NCBI GenBank assembly: GCA_964609215.1
Contig: CAZSQZ010000014.1
Location: forward strand, 23,301-87,300
DNA from: JABDKJ01 sp964609215
Lineage (GTDB): Bacteria > Bacteroidota > Bacteroidia > Flavobacteriales_D > JABDKJ01
DNA: 64,000 nt
Direction of reading: 5' to 3'
Under the pieces are notes generated by a model, which was given only the letters and a program-made list of their open reading frames with translations, ran no database searches and was not told where the DNA came from. The position numbers and the translations under genes are program-made. Positions 10,301-17,913 of this stretch are shown piece after piece (the stretch's first letter is position 1; the number at the start of each line of letters is the position of its first letter).

Positions 10301-11091
10301 AAATCGGAACACCAATAATCAAAAACGGTATTAAAATCATTTTCATTGGGACCACTTATTCCATTGATTACCATTTCATCAAAAAGATATTCGGACATAG
10401 TGAAATATATATTTATTCCATTTGGAATACTTGGATATTCTTGTTCTAGGACATCATCTATCGAATTGTGATAAATGAATATTGGATGTGAAGGGTTATC
10501 AATATTTGAAGGGCACATTTGATTTGGAAAAGCTGCCAATCCATTATCTACTTGGTCATTATTCCAAAGAGTTGGATGATATACATAATAAACATCATAG
10601 GTATATTGAATTCGTGAATCTGGTTGAAAATCGTTATCGGATTGGAAGCAGGAAGTCCCAAGAAGACAGCTATTAAAATTAGGTGTAGCAGGATTTGGGA
10701 AAAAGTTTAGGCTTTCCATATCTTCATTGGTTTCATTTATAGCTGCATCAATTATGCCTGAAAATTCGTCTATTTCATTTTGTGTTTGAATAAATGCTGT
10801 TCCATTATCTGGTTGAACAATGACGAAATTAAGATGAACAGTTTTTACGGGTGTTGAAGCATCAACAGGAAAAGAAGATAAACTCACGTTAGATTGAAAC
10901 CCATTGCAAGCAATTGAAGGAAGGTTTAATTTCATAGGAGACGAAGGGGGTTCATTTTCTTCCTGAATATGGCAGTCAGTAAATGGGATTTGAGAACTTA
11001 GTTTTAGGCTGAAAAGGAATAATAAAAAAAGGATACTTGATTTAAGCAATAACTGATGCTTACTTGTTTGATAGGTTTTAGAATTTTTCAT
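7306..11091 (-). CDS. large T9SS-secreted metalloprotease with beta-helix domain
   Basis: A 1261-residue secreted protein. After the signal peptide (about 1-34) comes a metzincin-like domain with the zinc motif HEVGHNFDLRH at 319-329 and a Met-turn-like HVMN at 350-353; the layout is closest to M43 (pappalysin-like) peptidases. The usual Gly at position 8 of HExxHxxGxxH is Asp326, which is odd. From about 410 to 830 short strand repeats such as 'GIYIRGTENVEIWKNDF' indicate a right-handed parallel beta-helix. A helical region follows (about 880-1170), then a T9SS sorting domain (LLSVFPNPAKEYF to the end). First gene of a three-gene cargo operon. Activity is inferred only. Confidence 0.8.
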   Translation of the reverse strand: MKNSKTYQTSKHQLLLKSSILFLLFLFSLKLSSQIPFTDCHIQEENEPPSSPMKLNLPSIACNGFQSNVSLSSFPVDASTPVKTVHLNFVIVQPDNGTAFIQTQNEIDEFSGIIDAAINETNEDMESLNFFPNPATPNFNSCLLGTSCFQSDNDFQPDSRIQYTYDVYYVYHPTLWNNDQVDNGLAAFPNQMCPSNIDNPSHPIFIYHNSIDDVLEQEYPSIPNGINIYFTMSEYLFDEMVINGISGPNENDFNTVFDYWCSDFPSFSDFDENLRINTNEALLKFYWVKNFWIQAQSGQTWEVEGIANRIEDFRFGIIHEVGHNFDLRHCNDCFDIVAQEPDNEDLNNPHVMNNEGNVDRTYLSNANLRHSHWALSNTAVRRYATNIEAENYLVIDDDFEIDWDYKCYQNIRVKAPAVLTISCNLRMLKDAEIIVEQGARLVVDEGSISNWWPQHTWRGIYVEGDANAFQGSLNNTTMGVVEIKNGSLITGANTAIHNYVLAANGSTPSWSTTGGIIDVSDSYFVNNKRDIEFLTYQNVSSSNAQIPDVSTITNTEFTINDDFSIHSDDDFPSISTWQCNGIKIKGCTFKDERLSLNPFQRRIGIFAGESSLQASGDCTNPPPIGEPCNPTDIEPNLFTNLYQGIHLYGHGNDLFNSTIQDNDFISNMRGIYIRGTENVEIWKNDFEVTPYIGQNPETLEGAVGIYMASLNRNYHIEENEFYPIENSTEVLTGNAFGIVVNNAHGDNTEIYRNDFRHLNVGVEAFAQNKFDQGQISSGLRVKCNTFLHDDADIFSTDANTIGQVGIARDQGFASSNPALWANNVFNQDIYLGNTALDNEAEFYAYRYDEDEPNEEPVITFGPIDEDGMINLDPAINKCPTSIPKGEKGQKKSAQESNFNDMADKENLLNALVDGGDTEQLTTDVVLTNNNDAWLRYVQLMNESGYLSEEVLVEVSRKETGFTQAMIRDILVANPLAAKSENVQEELDDRSNPLPQYMRDQIALGLENMAPSEFIQMQKDQHKAAYDKATHELVQILIQDTLPPDSIILFIDALSGSGDLSFDYKLVEIYDAYEEEVLASSLLNVMQNYAGLSTQESNKLERYIDYRNLMQNWASNEKNWTNIDAADIAELEVYAQYNDRAANKAISLLQLNGQWEINEPLYLPNGGVPRSLQVNEISENGLLSVFPNPAKEYFTVDFKIEKNHSLAEVQVINNIGVVVYARELVRDENQIIVNNNFASGAYTIRILLDGNTYKTEKIVLRE

Positions 11092-11186
11092 GTTTTATTA
11101 TTTAAGATGTTAATTAATTGTGTAATTCTTGATTTACTTTTTTGACACCTTTTATTAGAAAAAGGTGTGTACAATGACTATAGTCA

Positions 11187-11295
11187 TCAAGCAGGTTCCG
11201 CAAAGACCCCGATAAAAACAAATAGCAAAGACACACCCAGAACAGGTGTATTCCCTACTGTGCTTTTATCAGTTAAATTTTGCGGATTTGCTTGA
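11187..11295. ncRNA. candidate 6S-like structured RNA
   Basis: A rod-like fold can be read by eye. TCAAGCA (11187-11193) pairs with TGCTTGA (11289-11295); TCCGCAAA (11197-11204) with TTTGCGGA (11279-11286); a large internal bubble (11205-11210 against 11271-11278) is followed by GATAAAA (11211-11217) with TTTTATC (11264-11270), AGCA with TGCT, and ACACC (11233-11237) with GGTGT (11245-11249) around a 7-base loop. A closing stem, central bubble and apical stem within about 110 bases is the layout of 6S RNA, for which a short flavobacterial form is known. A self-complementary rod looks alike on both strands, so orientation is not set. Alternative: a leader element of the minus-strand protease gene. 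Confidence 0.5.
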
Positions 11296-11326
11296 TAGCA
11301 ACAGTAATCAATACAATATTTTACAT

Positions 11327-11347
11327 GAATATTTAAGTTAAATATTC
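11327..11347. promoter_or_regulatory. 21-bp palindrome in the long intergenic region
   Basis: GAATATTTAA and TTAAATATTC form a perfect inverted repeat of ten bases around one central base. No T-run follows on either strand, so it is unlikely to be a terminator; an operator for one of the divergent units is possible. AT-rich palindromes arise by chance in DNA of this composition. Confidence 0.3.
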
Positions 11348-11448
11348 AAAGTCTTGAAGTTAGGATTTTTTTTGAAAGGTTCAAATGCTTTGGAATTGTT
11401 TATAGCTTAAGAATGAAAAACTGTACCTGAAATTTCTGATTAATGTGC

Positions 11449-11472
11449 AAGGGTGTTTTCACCCTTTTTATT
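11449..11472 (+). terminator. orphan rho-independent terminator, plus strand
   Basis: AAGGGTG, a TTTT loop and CACCCTT form a 7-bp stem followed by a T-rich run (TTTTTATT). No plus-strand coding sequence lies upstream before 11092, so the transcript it would end is presumably non-coding; the 6S-like element at 11187 is the obvious candidate. On the minus strand no T-run follows the hairpin. Confidence 0.6.
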
Positions 11473-11643
11473 GGGGGATTTTATTTTCCATGATTATTTA
11501 TTTACCAATATTTTTATGAAATTCTTAATATTCAACTGGAGTTACATTGTATAGCGTACTTATTTCAAAAAAAAAATCAACATTTAAGCTAAAAAAATGA
11601 TGAAAACATTTTTTTCAAAAAAAAATCAAGTAATCTCAGTTAA

Positions 11644-11651
11644 TATATTTG
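11644..11651 (+). promoter_or_regulatory. TATATTTG, -7 box of the methyltransferase operon
   Basis: The octamer fits the Bacteroidota -7 consensus TAnnTTTG. It lies 18 bases before the ATG, which would give a leader of about 10-12 bases. No TTTG -33 element is found at the usual distance; the upstream region is dominated by A-runs, which might act as an UP-like element. Confidence 0.4.
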
Positions 11652-11669
11652 TATCAGGTCTTAGGCTAA

Positions 11670-12899
11670 ATGGGTAAAAAAAAAACTTATATAGATCTTT
11701 TTGCTGGTTGTGGAGGGTTATCGTTAGGTCTTTTCAATACCGGTTGCTGGAAAGCAAAGTTTGCAATTGAAAAAAGTCCAGATGCTTTTGAAACACTAAG
11801 ATACAATTTGATTGAAAAGAAAAATCATTTTGATTGGCCTAATTGGTTTCCAAAATCACATCACGACATTAACCAAGTTATAAAAAATTATTCGAAAGAA
11901 TTAAAGTCACTTAGAAATCAGATTGACCTTGTTAGTGGAGGACCGCCATGTCAAGGATTTTCTGTGGCTGGAAGAAGAGTCGAAAATGACATTCGAAATA
12001 AGCTAATCATTTCCTATATAAAGTTTATTCGTTTGGTACAACCAAAGATGATTTTCTTTGAGAATGTAAAAGGGTTTACTCAACAATTTAACCGCAACAA
12101 AATTAGAGGACGTGTTTATTCCAAGTACGTTCAAAAAGAACTAAAGAAAAGCTCTAAAGTGAATGACTTTAAAGGCTATAATGTTTATGGCGAATTAGTT
12201 GATTTTTCAGAATTCGGTATTCCACAAAAAAGAACTAGGTATATACTTATAGGGATTAGGAAAGATCTTACTAATGATAAATCTCCTAAGGATTTTTTCA
12301 ATCTAATTAAGAATAACCGAGCTGAATTCTTGGCTGAGAAAGGGATAAGTTTAACAAACTCTCTTGAAGATGCGATTTCTGATTTGCTAAGAGAAAATGA
12401 AATACAATCACCTGAATTCAAAAACTTCAATGAAGGGTTATACAATCCTATTCAGTCATCCTACCAAAAATTATTAAAAGGGCAATTAAATGGCATCATG
12501 CCTGATAGTCATCGTTTCCCAAACCATTCTAAAGTAACAAAAGAGCGATTTGAGTTTATCTTAAAATATGCTGAGCGGAACAAAACTATCTCAAAAGAAA
12601 TTAAACAAAGGTTTAATCTTAAAAAACGTACAGTTATTCCTTTGGATGGAAAATTACCAACTCCTACCATTACAACTCTTCCTGATGACTATGTACATTA
12701 TTGTGAGCCTAGAATATTTACTGTTCGAGAATATGCTAGAATTCAATCTTTCAATGACTGGTACGAATTCAAAGGAAAATATACAACAGGCGGAAAACGG
12801 AGAACTAAGGAGGTTCCTAGGTATTCACAAATCGGAAATGCAATTCCTCCCCTTTTTGGAGAACAAAGTGGTCATACCCTGAACAAATTAATTGAATAG
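11670..12899 (+). CDS. DNA (cytosine-5) methyltransferase
   Basis: A 409-residue C5 methyltransferase with its motifs in order: I DLFAGCGGLSLG (9-20, AdoMet binding), IV GGPPCQGFSVAG (90-101) with catalytic Cys94, VI ENV (131-133), VIII QKRTR (186-190), IX REYARIQSF (353-361) and X QIGNAIPP (387-394). The segment between about 250 and 340 is the likely target-recognition region; the recognised sequence cannot be read. Codons 2-5 contain a run of ten A, where slippage would switch the gene off. It is first in a tight operon: one base separates its stop from the ATPase start. No restriction endonuclease gene is adjacent, so it is either an orphan or the modification arm of the unusual partners downstream. 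Confidence 0.95.
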   Translation: MGKKKTYIDLFAGCGGLSLGLFNTGCWKAKFAIEKSPDAFETLRYNLIEKKNHFDWPNWFPKSHHDINQVIKNYSKELKSLRNQIDLVSGGPPCQGFSVAGRRVENDIRNKLIISYIKFIRLVQPKMIFFENVKGFTQQFNRNKIRGRVYSKYVQKELKKSSKVNDFKGYNVYGELVDFSEFGIPQKRTRYILIGIRKDLTNDKSPKDFFNLIKNNRAEFLAEKGISLTNSLEDAISDLLRENEIQSPEFKNFNEGLYNPIQSSYQKLLKGQLNGIMPDSHRFPNHSKVTKERFEFILKYAERNKTISKEIKQRFNLKKRTVIPLDGKLPTPTITTLPDDYVHYCEPRIFTVREYARIQSFNDWYEFKGKYTTGGKRRTKEVPRYSQIGNAIPPLFGEQSGHTLNKLIE

Positions 12900-12900
12900 C

Positions 12901-15492
12901 ATGTCCGAGAACTTAGAATTTAAAATAAGCTCCGGTCTTAAAAACATAATTGGAAAAGATCTTATCACAGATGATTTTATCGCTGTATTTGAATTAGTAA
13001 AAAATTCATTTGATGCCAGAGCTAAAAATGTTGAAATAACCATAGAAGAAGACAAAATAACTGTTGCCGATAATGGCAAAGGAATGTCCCTAGATGAACT
13101 TAAAAACAAATGGTTATTCGTTGCATATTCTGCTAAGAAGGATAATACTGAAGATCAGGAATTTAAAAAGCAAGAGTCCTACAGAGATAAAATTCAAGAG
13201 CGAAGACACTATGCTGGTGCTAAGGGCATCGGTAGATTTTCAAGTGATCGATTAGGAAAATATTTGACCATAAAGTCAAAAAAAAAGAATCTTCAAAACA
13301 TTCAGGAACTTCAGGTTGATTGGAGTAAATTTGAGAGGGATCAAAATGAGATTTTTGAAAAAGTAAAAGTTCAGCATAATGAACTTCCAACATCCATTGC
13401 TAAATTCCCTAAGAATTCGCCTCATGGAACAATCCTTGAAATCACTGCTTTGCATAGTAGTTGGAGTAGAGAAAGATTAATTGAACTCAAGCATTCATTG
13501 GAAAAATTAATTAATCCTTTTTCTGAAAACAATGATTTTAATATCGATATGATTTGTGAACGGGAATTGAATGAGGATAAAAATGGCCTTTATAAAAAAG
13601 GACCTAATAAGGGAAAGAAGTATACTCTTCGTGATAAAGTTAATGGCCCAATAAAAAACGCCATTCTTGATATTCTAGAACTAAAAACATCTCAGTTCAT
13701 TTTAAATATTTCCGATAACCAAATTGAGAGTAAAATTATAGATAGAGGCGAATTAATTTACCATATTCTTGAAAATTCTAAATTTCAGATCATTGAAGAT
13801 CTGCGAATTGACCTCTTCTTTTTAAATAGAGTTGCTAAAAGAAACTTCACTATAAAAATGGGAATCCAACCTGTCAATTTTGGTTCCATATTTCTTTTCA
13901 AAAATGGCTTCAGAGTGCAGCCATTTGGTAATACTGGTGACGATAGTTGGGGAATTGACTTTAGATCACAGCAAGGATACAATAGGTTTTTAGGAACAAG
14001 AGATTTATTTGGTAGAGTTGAAGTTACTTCTGATAATTCTGATCAATTCAAAGAAGTATCTAGCCGTGACGGTGGACTGGTTGAAACTCAAGGATATTAT
14101 GAATTAGTTAAAGCCTTTGAATTAGCACATAGGCGTCTTGAAAGATACGTTGTTGGAGTTTTATGGGGAGAAGGATTTAAACGAAGAAAATATTTTGGCA
14201 GCAATGATGAAGGTAAATCAAAAGCCGAAGAATATAGAAAAAGCCTGTCCGAAGATAAAGATTCCGAAAATCTTGAAATTGCCAAATCAAATTTAGGAAG
14301 CAAACTTGATTTTATCCAAATAATCAAAAGCCTATCGAATGATAAGAACATCAAAATCCTAGATTTCAATAAGGACTTTATCAATCTTGTAAATGAAAAA
14401 ATTGACGAAGTACAAACTCAGTTCATTGACGATCTTGACACTATCGCGAAGAAAATCAATGATAAGGACCTAAAGAAGAAAATTTATGAGATTGAAAAAG
14501 CTTATGAGAAATTAAAGAAGGAAAAAAAAGAAGCAGAACGAAAGGCTGAGGAAGAAGAAAAGAGAAGAAAAGAGGCAGAAGAAAAAGCTCGTAAGGAAGA
14601 AGAGGCTAGATTAGAAGCCGAAAAAAACCAGAAGAAAGAGGAAGAAAAAAGACACAAAGCTGAATTAGCGACTTTAAAGAAAGAAAAGGAACGAGCTGAA
14701 GCTGAATTAGCTAAACTCAAAGCCGAAAAGAAAGCTCAGGAAGAACAAGAAAAGAGACAAAAAGAAGAAGAGGCTAGAATTAAAGCTGAAAATGAAGCAG
14801 CTAGACGCAAGGAACAACTTACAAGACATAAGGCTGCTGAGACTATAGAGTATAAAGACCTTAGGGATTCAAATCACATAATAGGCGTTTATTCAGATGA
14901 TATTTCAAAAAAGATCCTGCTCTTAAAACGTAAACTAGATAAAGGAAAGAAGCTTAATGACAAGGAGCTTTTCTCCTTCCTTCAAGGAATAAGTTTAGCA
15001 AATGAAAAAATTGCTACTCTTACAAGGTTCACAACAAAATCCAATTTTCTCAAAGCATCTCTAGAGACCAAAGAAGATATAGTAGAGTACATCATAAACT
15101 ATATTGAGAAAACATATCTCGTATTGCATAAAATCAACATTGAAATACTAAATAGAGATGTTTCTTTCATTAAAAAGTTTCAGCCCATAGAACTAAGTGT
15201 TGTCATTGACAATATTTTAAGCAATTCGAGAAAGAAAAGTGCTAAAAAAGTGATTTTTGATTTTAAAGAAGACAAGGGAAACTTGATTATTAGTATTAAA
15301 GATGTTGGTCTTCCTCTATCAGAAACTATGGACTCAAAGCTAATCTTTGAAGAAGGAATGACAACTACAAGAGGTTCGGGATTGGGACTTAATCATGTAA
15401 AGAGAATTGTTGAAGATGATTTAGGAGGTAAAATAGAACACAACCCAGATTACGCAAAGGGATTTGAGCTTAAAATAACATTGAACAAATGA
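12901..15492 (+). CDS. dual GHKL ATPase with coiled coil (MutL/MORC-type plus kinase-type)
   Basis: The ATG at 12901 (MSENLEFKISSG), one base after the methyltransferase stop, is preferred to an in-frame TTG at 12892. The product has 863 residues. The N-terminal GHKL ATPase has an N-box ELVKNSFDA (31-39), G1 DNGKGM (57-62) and G2 GAKGIGRFS (106-114), the style of MutL/Hsp90/MORC proteins; a beta-rich transducer-like region runs to about 470. A very charged Glu/Lys/Arg coiled coil spans about 530-645. The C-terminal part (about 650-863) looks like a histidine kinase core: a helix with His659 in DSNHIIGVYS, N-box IDNILSNSRKKSA (769-781), a G1-like DVG (801-803) and G2 GSGLGLNHV (825-833). Two ATP sites in one chain is unusual. 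It overlaps the receiver gene by 4 bases, so it may signal to it. Confidence 0.85.
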   Translation: MSENLEFKISSGLKNIIGKDLITDDFIAVFELVKNSFDARAKNVEITIEEDKITVADNGKGMSLDELKNKWLFVAYSAKKDNTEDQEFKKQESYRDKIQERRHYAGAKGIGRFSSDRLGKYLTIKSKKKNLQNIQELQVDWSKFERDQNEIFEKVKVQHNELPTSIAKFPKNSPHGTILEITALHSSWSRERLIELKHSLEKLINPFSENNDFNIDMICERELNEDKNGLYKKGPNKGKKYTLRDKVNGPIKNAILDILELKTSQFILNISDNQIESKIIDRGELIYHILENSKFQIIEDLRIDLFFLNRVAKRNFTIKMGIQPVNFGSIFLFKNGFRVQPFGNTGDDSWGIDFRSQQGYNRFLGTRDLFGRVEVTSDNSDQFKEVSSRDGGLVETQGYYELVKAFELAHRRLERYVVGVLWGEGFKRRKYFGSNDEGKSKAEEYRKSLSEDKDSENLEIAKSNLGSKLDFIQIIKSLSNDKNIKILDFNKDFINLVNEKIDEVQTQFIDDLDTIAKKINDKDLKKKIYEIEKAYEKLKKEKKEAERKAEEEEKRRKEAEEKARKEEEARLEAEKNQKKEEEKRHKAELATLKKEKERAEAELAKLKAEKKAQEEQEKRQKEEEARIKAENEAARRKEQLTRHKAAETIEYKDLRDSNHIIGVYSDDISKKILLLKRKLDKGKKLNDKELFSFLQGISLANEKIATLTRFTTKSNFLKASLETKEDIVEYIINYIEKTYLVLHKINIEILNRDVSFIKKFQPIELSVVIDNILSNSRKKSAKKVIFDFKEDKGNLIISIKDVGLPLSETMDSKLIFEEGMTTTRGSGLGLNHVKRIVEDDLGGKIEHNPDYAKGFELKITLNK

Positions 15493-16427
15493 GAATAGAA
15501 TACAAGGTACTTTGGGTTGAGGACGTGAAATCTTGGTATGAGGGAAGCAGAGATCTAGCCAGCGATTACTTGGATGAACTTGGGTTTAAATTATCATCCA
15601 AATTGTGTAAAAACTTCAATGAAGTAAAAGACGAGCTTGAACTTAATCAACTCAAAGAATACGACCTGCTTTTAGTAGATTATACTTTAGCAGGATCTCC
15701 CAACGGGGATGAAATCATAAAGTTTATAAGAGATCAAAAAGAAAATCCAATTCTTACAGACGTCATTTTTTACTCTAATGATATTGAATCCGTAAGGGAT
15801 AGTATAAAGAAATATGAACTCGAAGGAGTTTACACAGCTCATAGAAAGGATTTCATTGACAAACTTGAGTTAGTCGTTGATACAACCATCAAGAAAGTTC
15901 AAGAGATTAATCCCATGAGAGGTCTTATAATGGCTGAAACAAGTGATTTAGATGATTTGATGTTGGAAATCATAATGAAGCTTTTAAACTCTGACTTAGC
16001 GGAAACTTTCAAAAAATACATTGAAGAGTCAATCAAAGAATCAATTGATAACGTTTCCAAGGAAGCTCTGGGCTCTTCTCCTACATCTGACAAAATAAGT
16101 AATTCAAGAATTTTCACTTCATTTCATAGAGCTAAATGTATTAATAAACTATACAAAGAAACTGCTAAAAAAGGTTCTGCTGTGGGAATTGACAAATTCT
16201 TTGATTCTTATAATAAGGAAGTGATTTCAACAAGGAACAATTTTGCTCATGTCAAAGAATCTGTTGAAGATGGAGAGAAAGTTCTTATAAGTCATGCTAC
16301 CGGAAAGAAAGAAGTATTCAATGAAAAGAGGTGCGTTGAAATACGGCAAAGCCTAATTAAATATAGGGAGACCTTGGAAAAAATTTATGAAAAGGTTGAT
16401 AGCGTGGTGTTGACAGCTAAAACATAA
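15489..16427 (+). CDS. receiver-HEPN fusion protein (response regulator with predicted RNase domain)
   Basis: A 312-residue protein. Residues 1-125 form a two-component receiver domain: acidic pair Glu11-Asp12 (VLWVEDV), phospho-acceptor Asp64 (LLLVDY), switch Ser96 (IFYSND) and Lys120 (HRKDF). The helical C-terminal half (about 140-312) has no DNA-binding motif but carries R249-N-N-F-A-H254, the R-x4-H signature of HEPN domains, many of which are RNases or toxins. Phosphorylation by the neighbouring ATPase/kinase-like protein could control the HEPN part; that is inference. It overlaps that gene by 4 bases (ATGA). A non-catalytic HEPN scaffold is the alternative. Confidence 0.75.
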   Translation: MRIEYKVLWVEDVKSWYEGSRDLASDYLDELGFKLSSKLCKNFNEVKDELELNQLKEYDLLLVDYTLAGSPNGDEIIKFIRDQKENPILTDVIFYSNDIESVRDSIKKYELEGVYTAHRKDFIDKLELVVDTTIKKVQEINPMRGLIMAETSDLDDLMLEIIMKLLNSDLAETFKKYIEESIKESIDNVSKEALGSSPTSDKISNSRIFTSFHRAKCINKLYKETAKKGSAVGIDKFFDSYNKEVISTRNNFAHVKESVEDGEKVLISHATGKKEVFNEKRCVEIRQSLIKYRETLEKIYEKVDSVVLTAKT

Positions 16428-16433
16428 CCTTCT

Positions 16434-16458
16434 TAAATACTAAAGAATGTAGTATTTA
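16434..16458. terminator. AT-rich hairpin at the end of the accessory operon
   Basis: TAAATACTA and TAGTATTTA form a perfect 9-bp stem around AAGAATG, six bases after the receiver-HEPN stop. There is no clear T-run after it, so it may be a weak terminator or an RNA-stabilising 3' hairpin rather than a classical terminator. Confidence 0.35.
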
Positions 16459-16497
16459 TAGCATAAGCAATAGCTCATTTTCCCCTACCTTCACCCC

Positions 16498-17808
16498 ATG
16501 AGCAATTACAAAGATCAAGCAGCTATTCTCTCTAAATTAGGCATTGAGCGGCTCAACCCAATGCAGCTAGAAGCGCATGAAGCTATCTTATCGCATTCTG
16601 AAGTGATCTTGCTCTCCCCTACTGGAACGGGGAAAACATTGGCTTTTCTATTGCCAATCATCGAGCAGATGGATAGGCATTCGAAGGATATTCAAGTACT
16701 CGTTTTAGTGCCCTCTCGTGAATTGGCTATTCAGATAGAATCGGTGACCCGAGAAATGGGTAGCGGTTTTAAGGCCAATGCTGTTTATGGCGGAAAGTCA
16801 GGAACCAAGGACAAAATAGAACTCAAACATGCTCCCTCAATTTTAATTGGTACTCCGGGTAGAGTTGCAGATCATATTAGAAGAGGGAATATTGACCCTA
16901 CACATATTCACACTTTGGTGCTAGACGAGTTTGATAAATCTCTGGAGGTAGGTTTTGAAAAGGAGATGATGGAGATCACCGACAAACTGCGTTTCCTCAA
17001 AAAGAAAATAATGACATCGGCTACGCAAAAAGCTGAAATACCTCGTTTTGTCCGTTTGAAAGATCCCATAAAAATTGACCTTTTAAAAGACAAGTTGGCC
17101 GGGCTGAAACTTAAAGTTGTTGAAAGTAAGACGGACAGTAAGTTGACTACTCTGGTAAAATTGCTTGGACATATTGGCGACAAAAGCGGAATCGTTTTTT
17201 GCAATTTCAAAGATTCCATAGAGGTATTGAGTGAATATTTAGATAGAAACAATATTGGCCATGAAGTTTTTTATGGTGGTTTAGAACAAATAGACCGAGA
17301 AAGGGCCTTAATCAAGTTTAGGAACAAAACCAGTAAACTACTCATTGCGACAGATTTGGCTGCTCGAGGAATTGATGTTCCGGAATTGGATTTCATCATT
17401 CATTATGAAATGCCACCACGTGTGGATGAATTTACACATAGGAATGGTAGAACGGCTAGAATGCACAGTAGCGGTTCGGCATATATTATCAAAGGGAAAT
17501 TTGAAAGCCTGAAAGCATTTGCCAGTCATGCGGAGGAAGTTATTCTTTCTAAAGATACTAGACCCGTTTCTAGTTCTTGGGAAACACTCTATATCTCGGG
17601 TGGCAGAAAGGATAAAATCTCAAAAGGAGACATTGCAGGTTTATTCTTTAAGGAAGGCGGTTTGCAAAAGGAAGAATTAGGCGTGATTGAACTCAAACAG
17701 GAACATGCTTTTGTTGCGGTACCCAAAGACAAAGCCGAAGAACTCATTCAAAAATTGAACAATAGCCGCATTAAAAAAAGAAAGGTGAGAATTACTCTTT
17801 TAGCGTAA
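16498..17808 (+). CDS. DEAD-box RNA helicase, DbpA-like
   Basis: A 436-residue helicase. Motifs: a Q-motif region (NPMQLEAH), Walker A SPTGTGKT (40-47), Ia PSRELA (72-77), TPGR (119-122), Walker B DEFD (143-146) in place of DEAD, SAT (174-176), and in domain 2 ATDLAARGIDV and HRNGRTAR. The last 75 residues (from about YISGGRKDK) form a DbpA-type RNA-binding domain, which in DbpA targets 23S rRNA hairpin 92 during large-subunit assembly. That role is likely but not proven; the family is cytoplasmic. It is transcribed alone, 70 bases after the accessory operon. Confidence 0.9.
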   Translation: MSNYKDQAAILSKLGIERLNPMQLEAHEAILSHSEVILLSPTGTGKTLAFLLPIIEQMDRHSKDIQVLVLVPSRELAIQIESVTREMGSGFKANAVYGGKSGTKDKIELKHAPSILIGTPGRVADHIRRGNIDPTHIHTLVLDEFDKSLEVGFEKEMMEITDKLRFLKKKIMTSATQKAEIPRFVRLKDPIKIDLLKDKLAGLKLKVVESKTDSKLTTLVKLLGHIGDKSGIVFCNFKDSIEVLSEYLDRNNIGHEVFYGGLEQIDRERALIKFRNKTSKLLIATDLAARGIDVPELDFIIHYEMPPRVDEFTHRNGRTARMHSSGSAYIIKGKFESLKAFASHAEEVILSKDTRPVSSSWETLYISGGRKDKISKGDIAGLFFKEGGLQKEELGVIELKQEHAFVAVPKDKAEELIQKLNNSRIKKRKVRITLLA

Positions 17809-17913
17809 AATATTCCATTCGAGATTATGTACACTCTTCATTCTATCGGTTCAATTAAAAAACCTAGTTTTGAGCGCTGAACATGCTTTGCTTTAAATCT
17901 AAATTGATTCCCA

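Larger units (their letters stand above)
11092..11669. other. gene-free stretch between T9SS operon and methyltransferase operon
   Basis: This 578-base region holds no credible reading frame. It contains a hairpin ACACCTTTT/AAAAGGTGT (11145-11168), a 12-base palindrome TGACTATAGTCA (11175-11186), the 6S-like fold, the 21-bp palindrome, the orphan terminator and, near 11567-11625, two long A-runs (10 and 9) around a short T-run. It must also carry the promoters of both divergent operons. Confidence 0.6.

Noticed and set aside
11145..11168. ACACCTTTT/AAAAGGTGT hairpin as a terminator
   Set aside because: No T-run follows on either strand.
11670..16427. Classical type II restriction-modification system
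   Set aside because: Only the methyltransferase is present; neither partner has an endonuclease motif.
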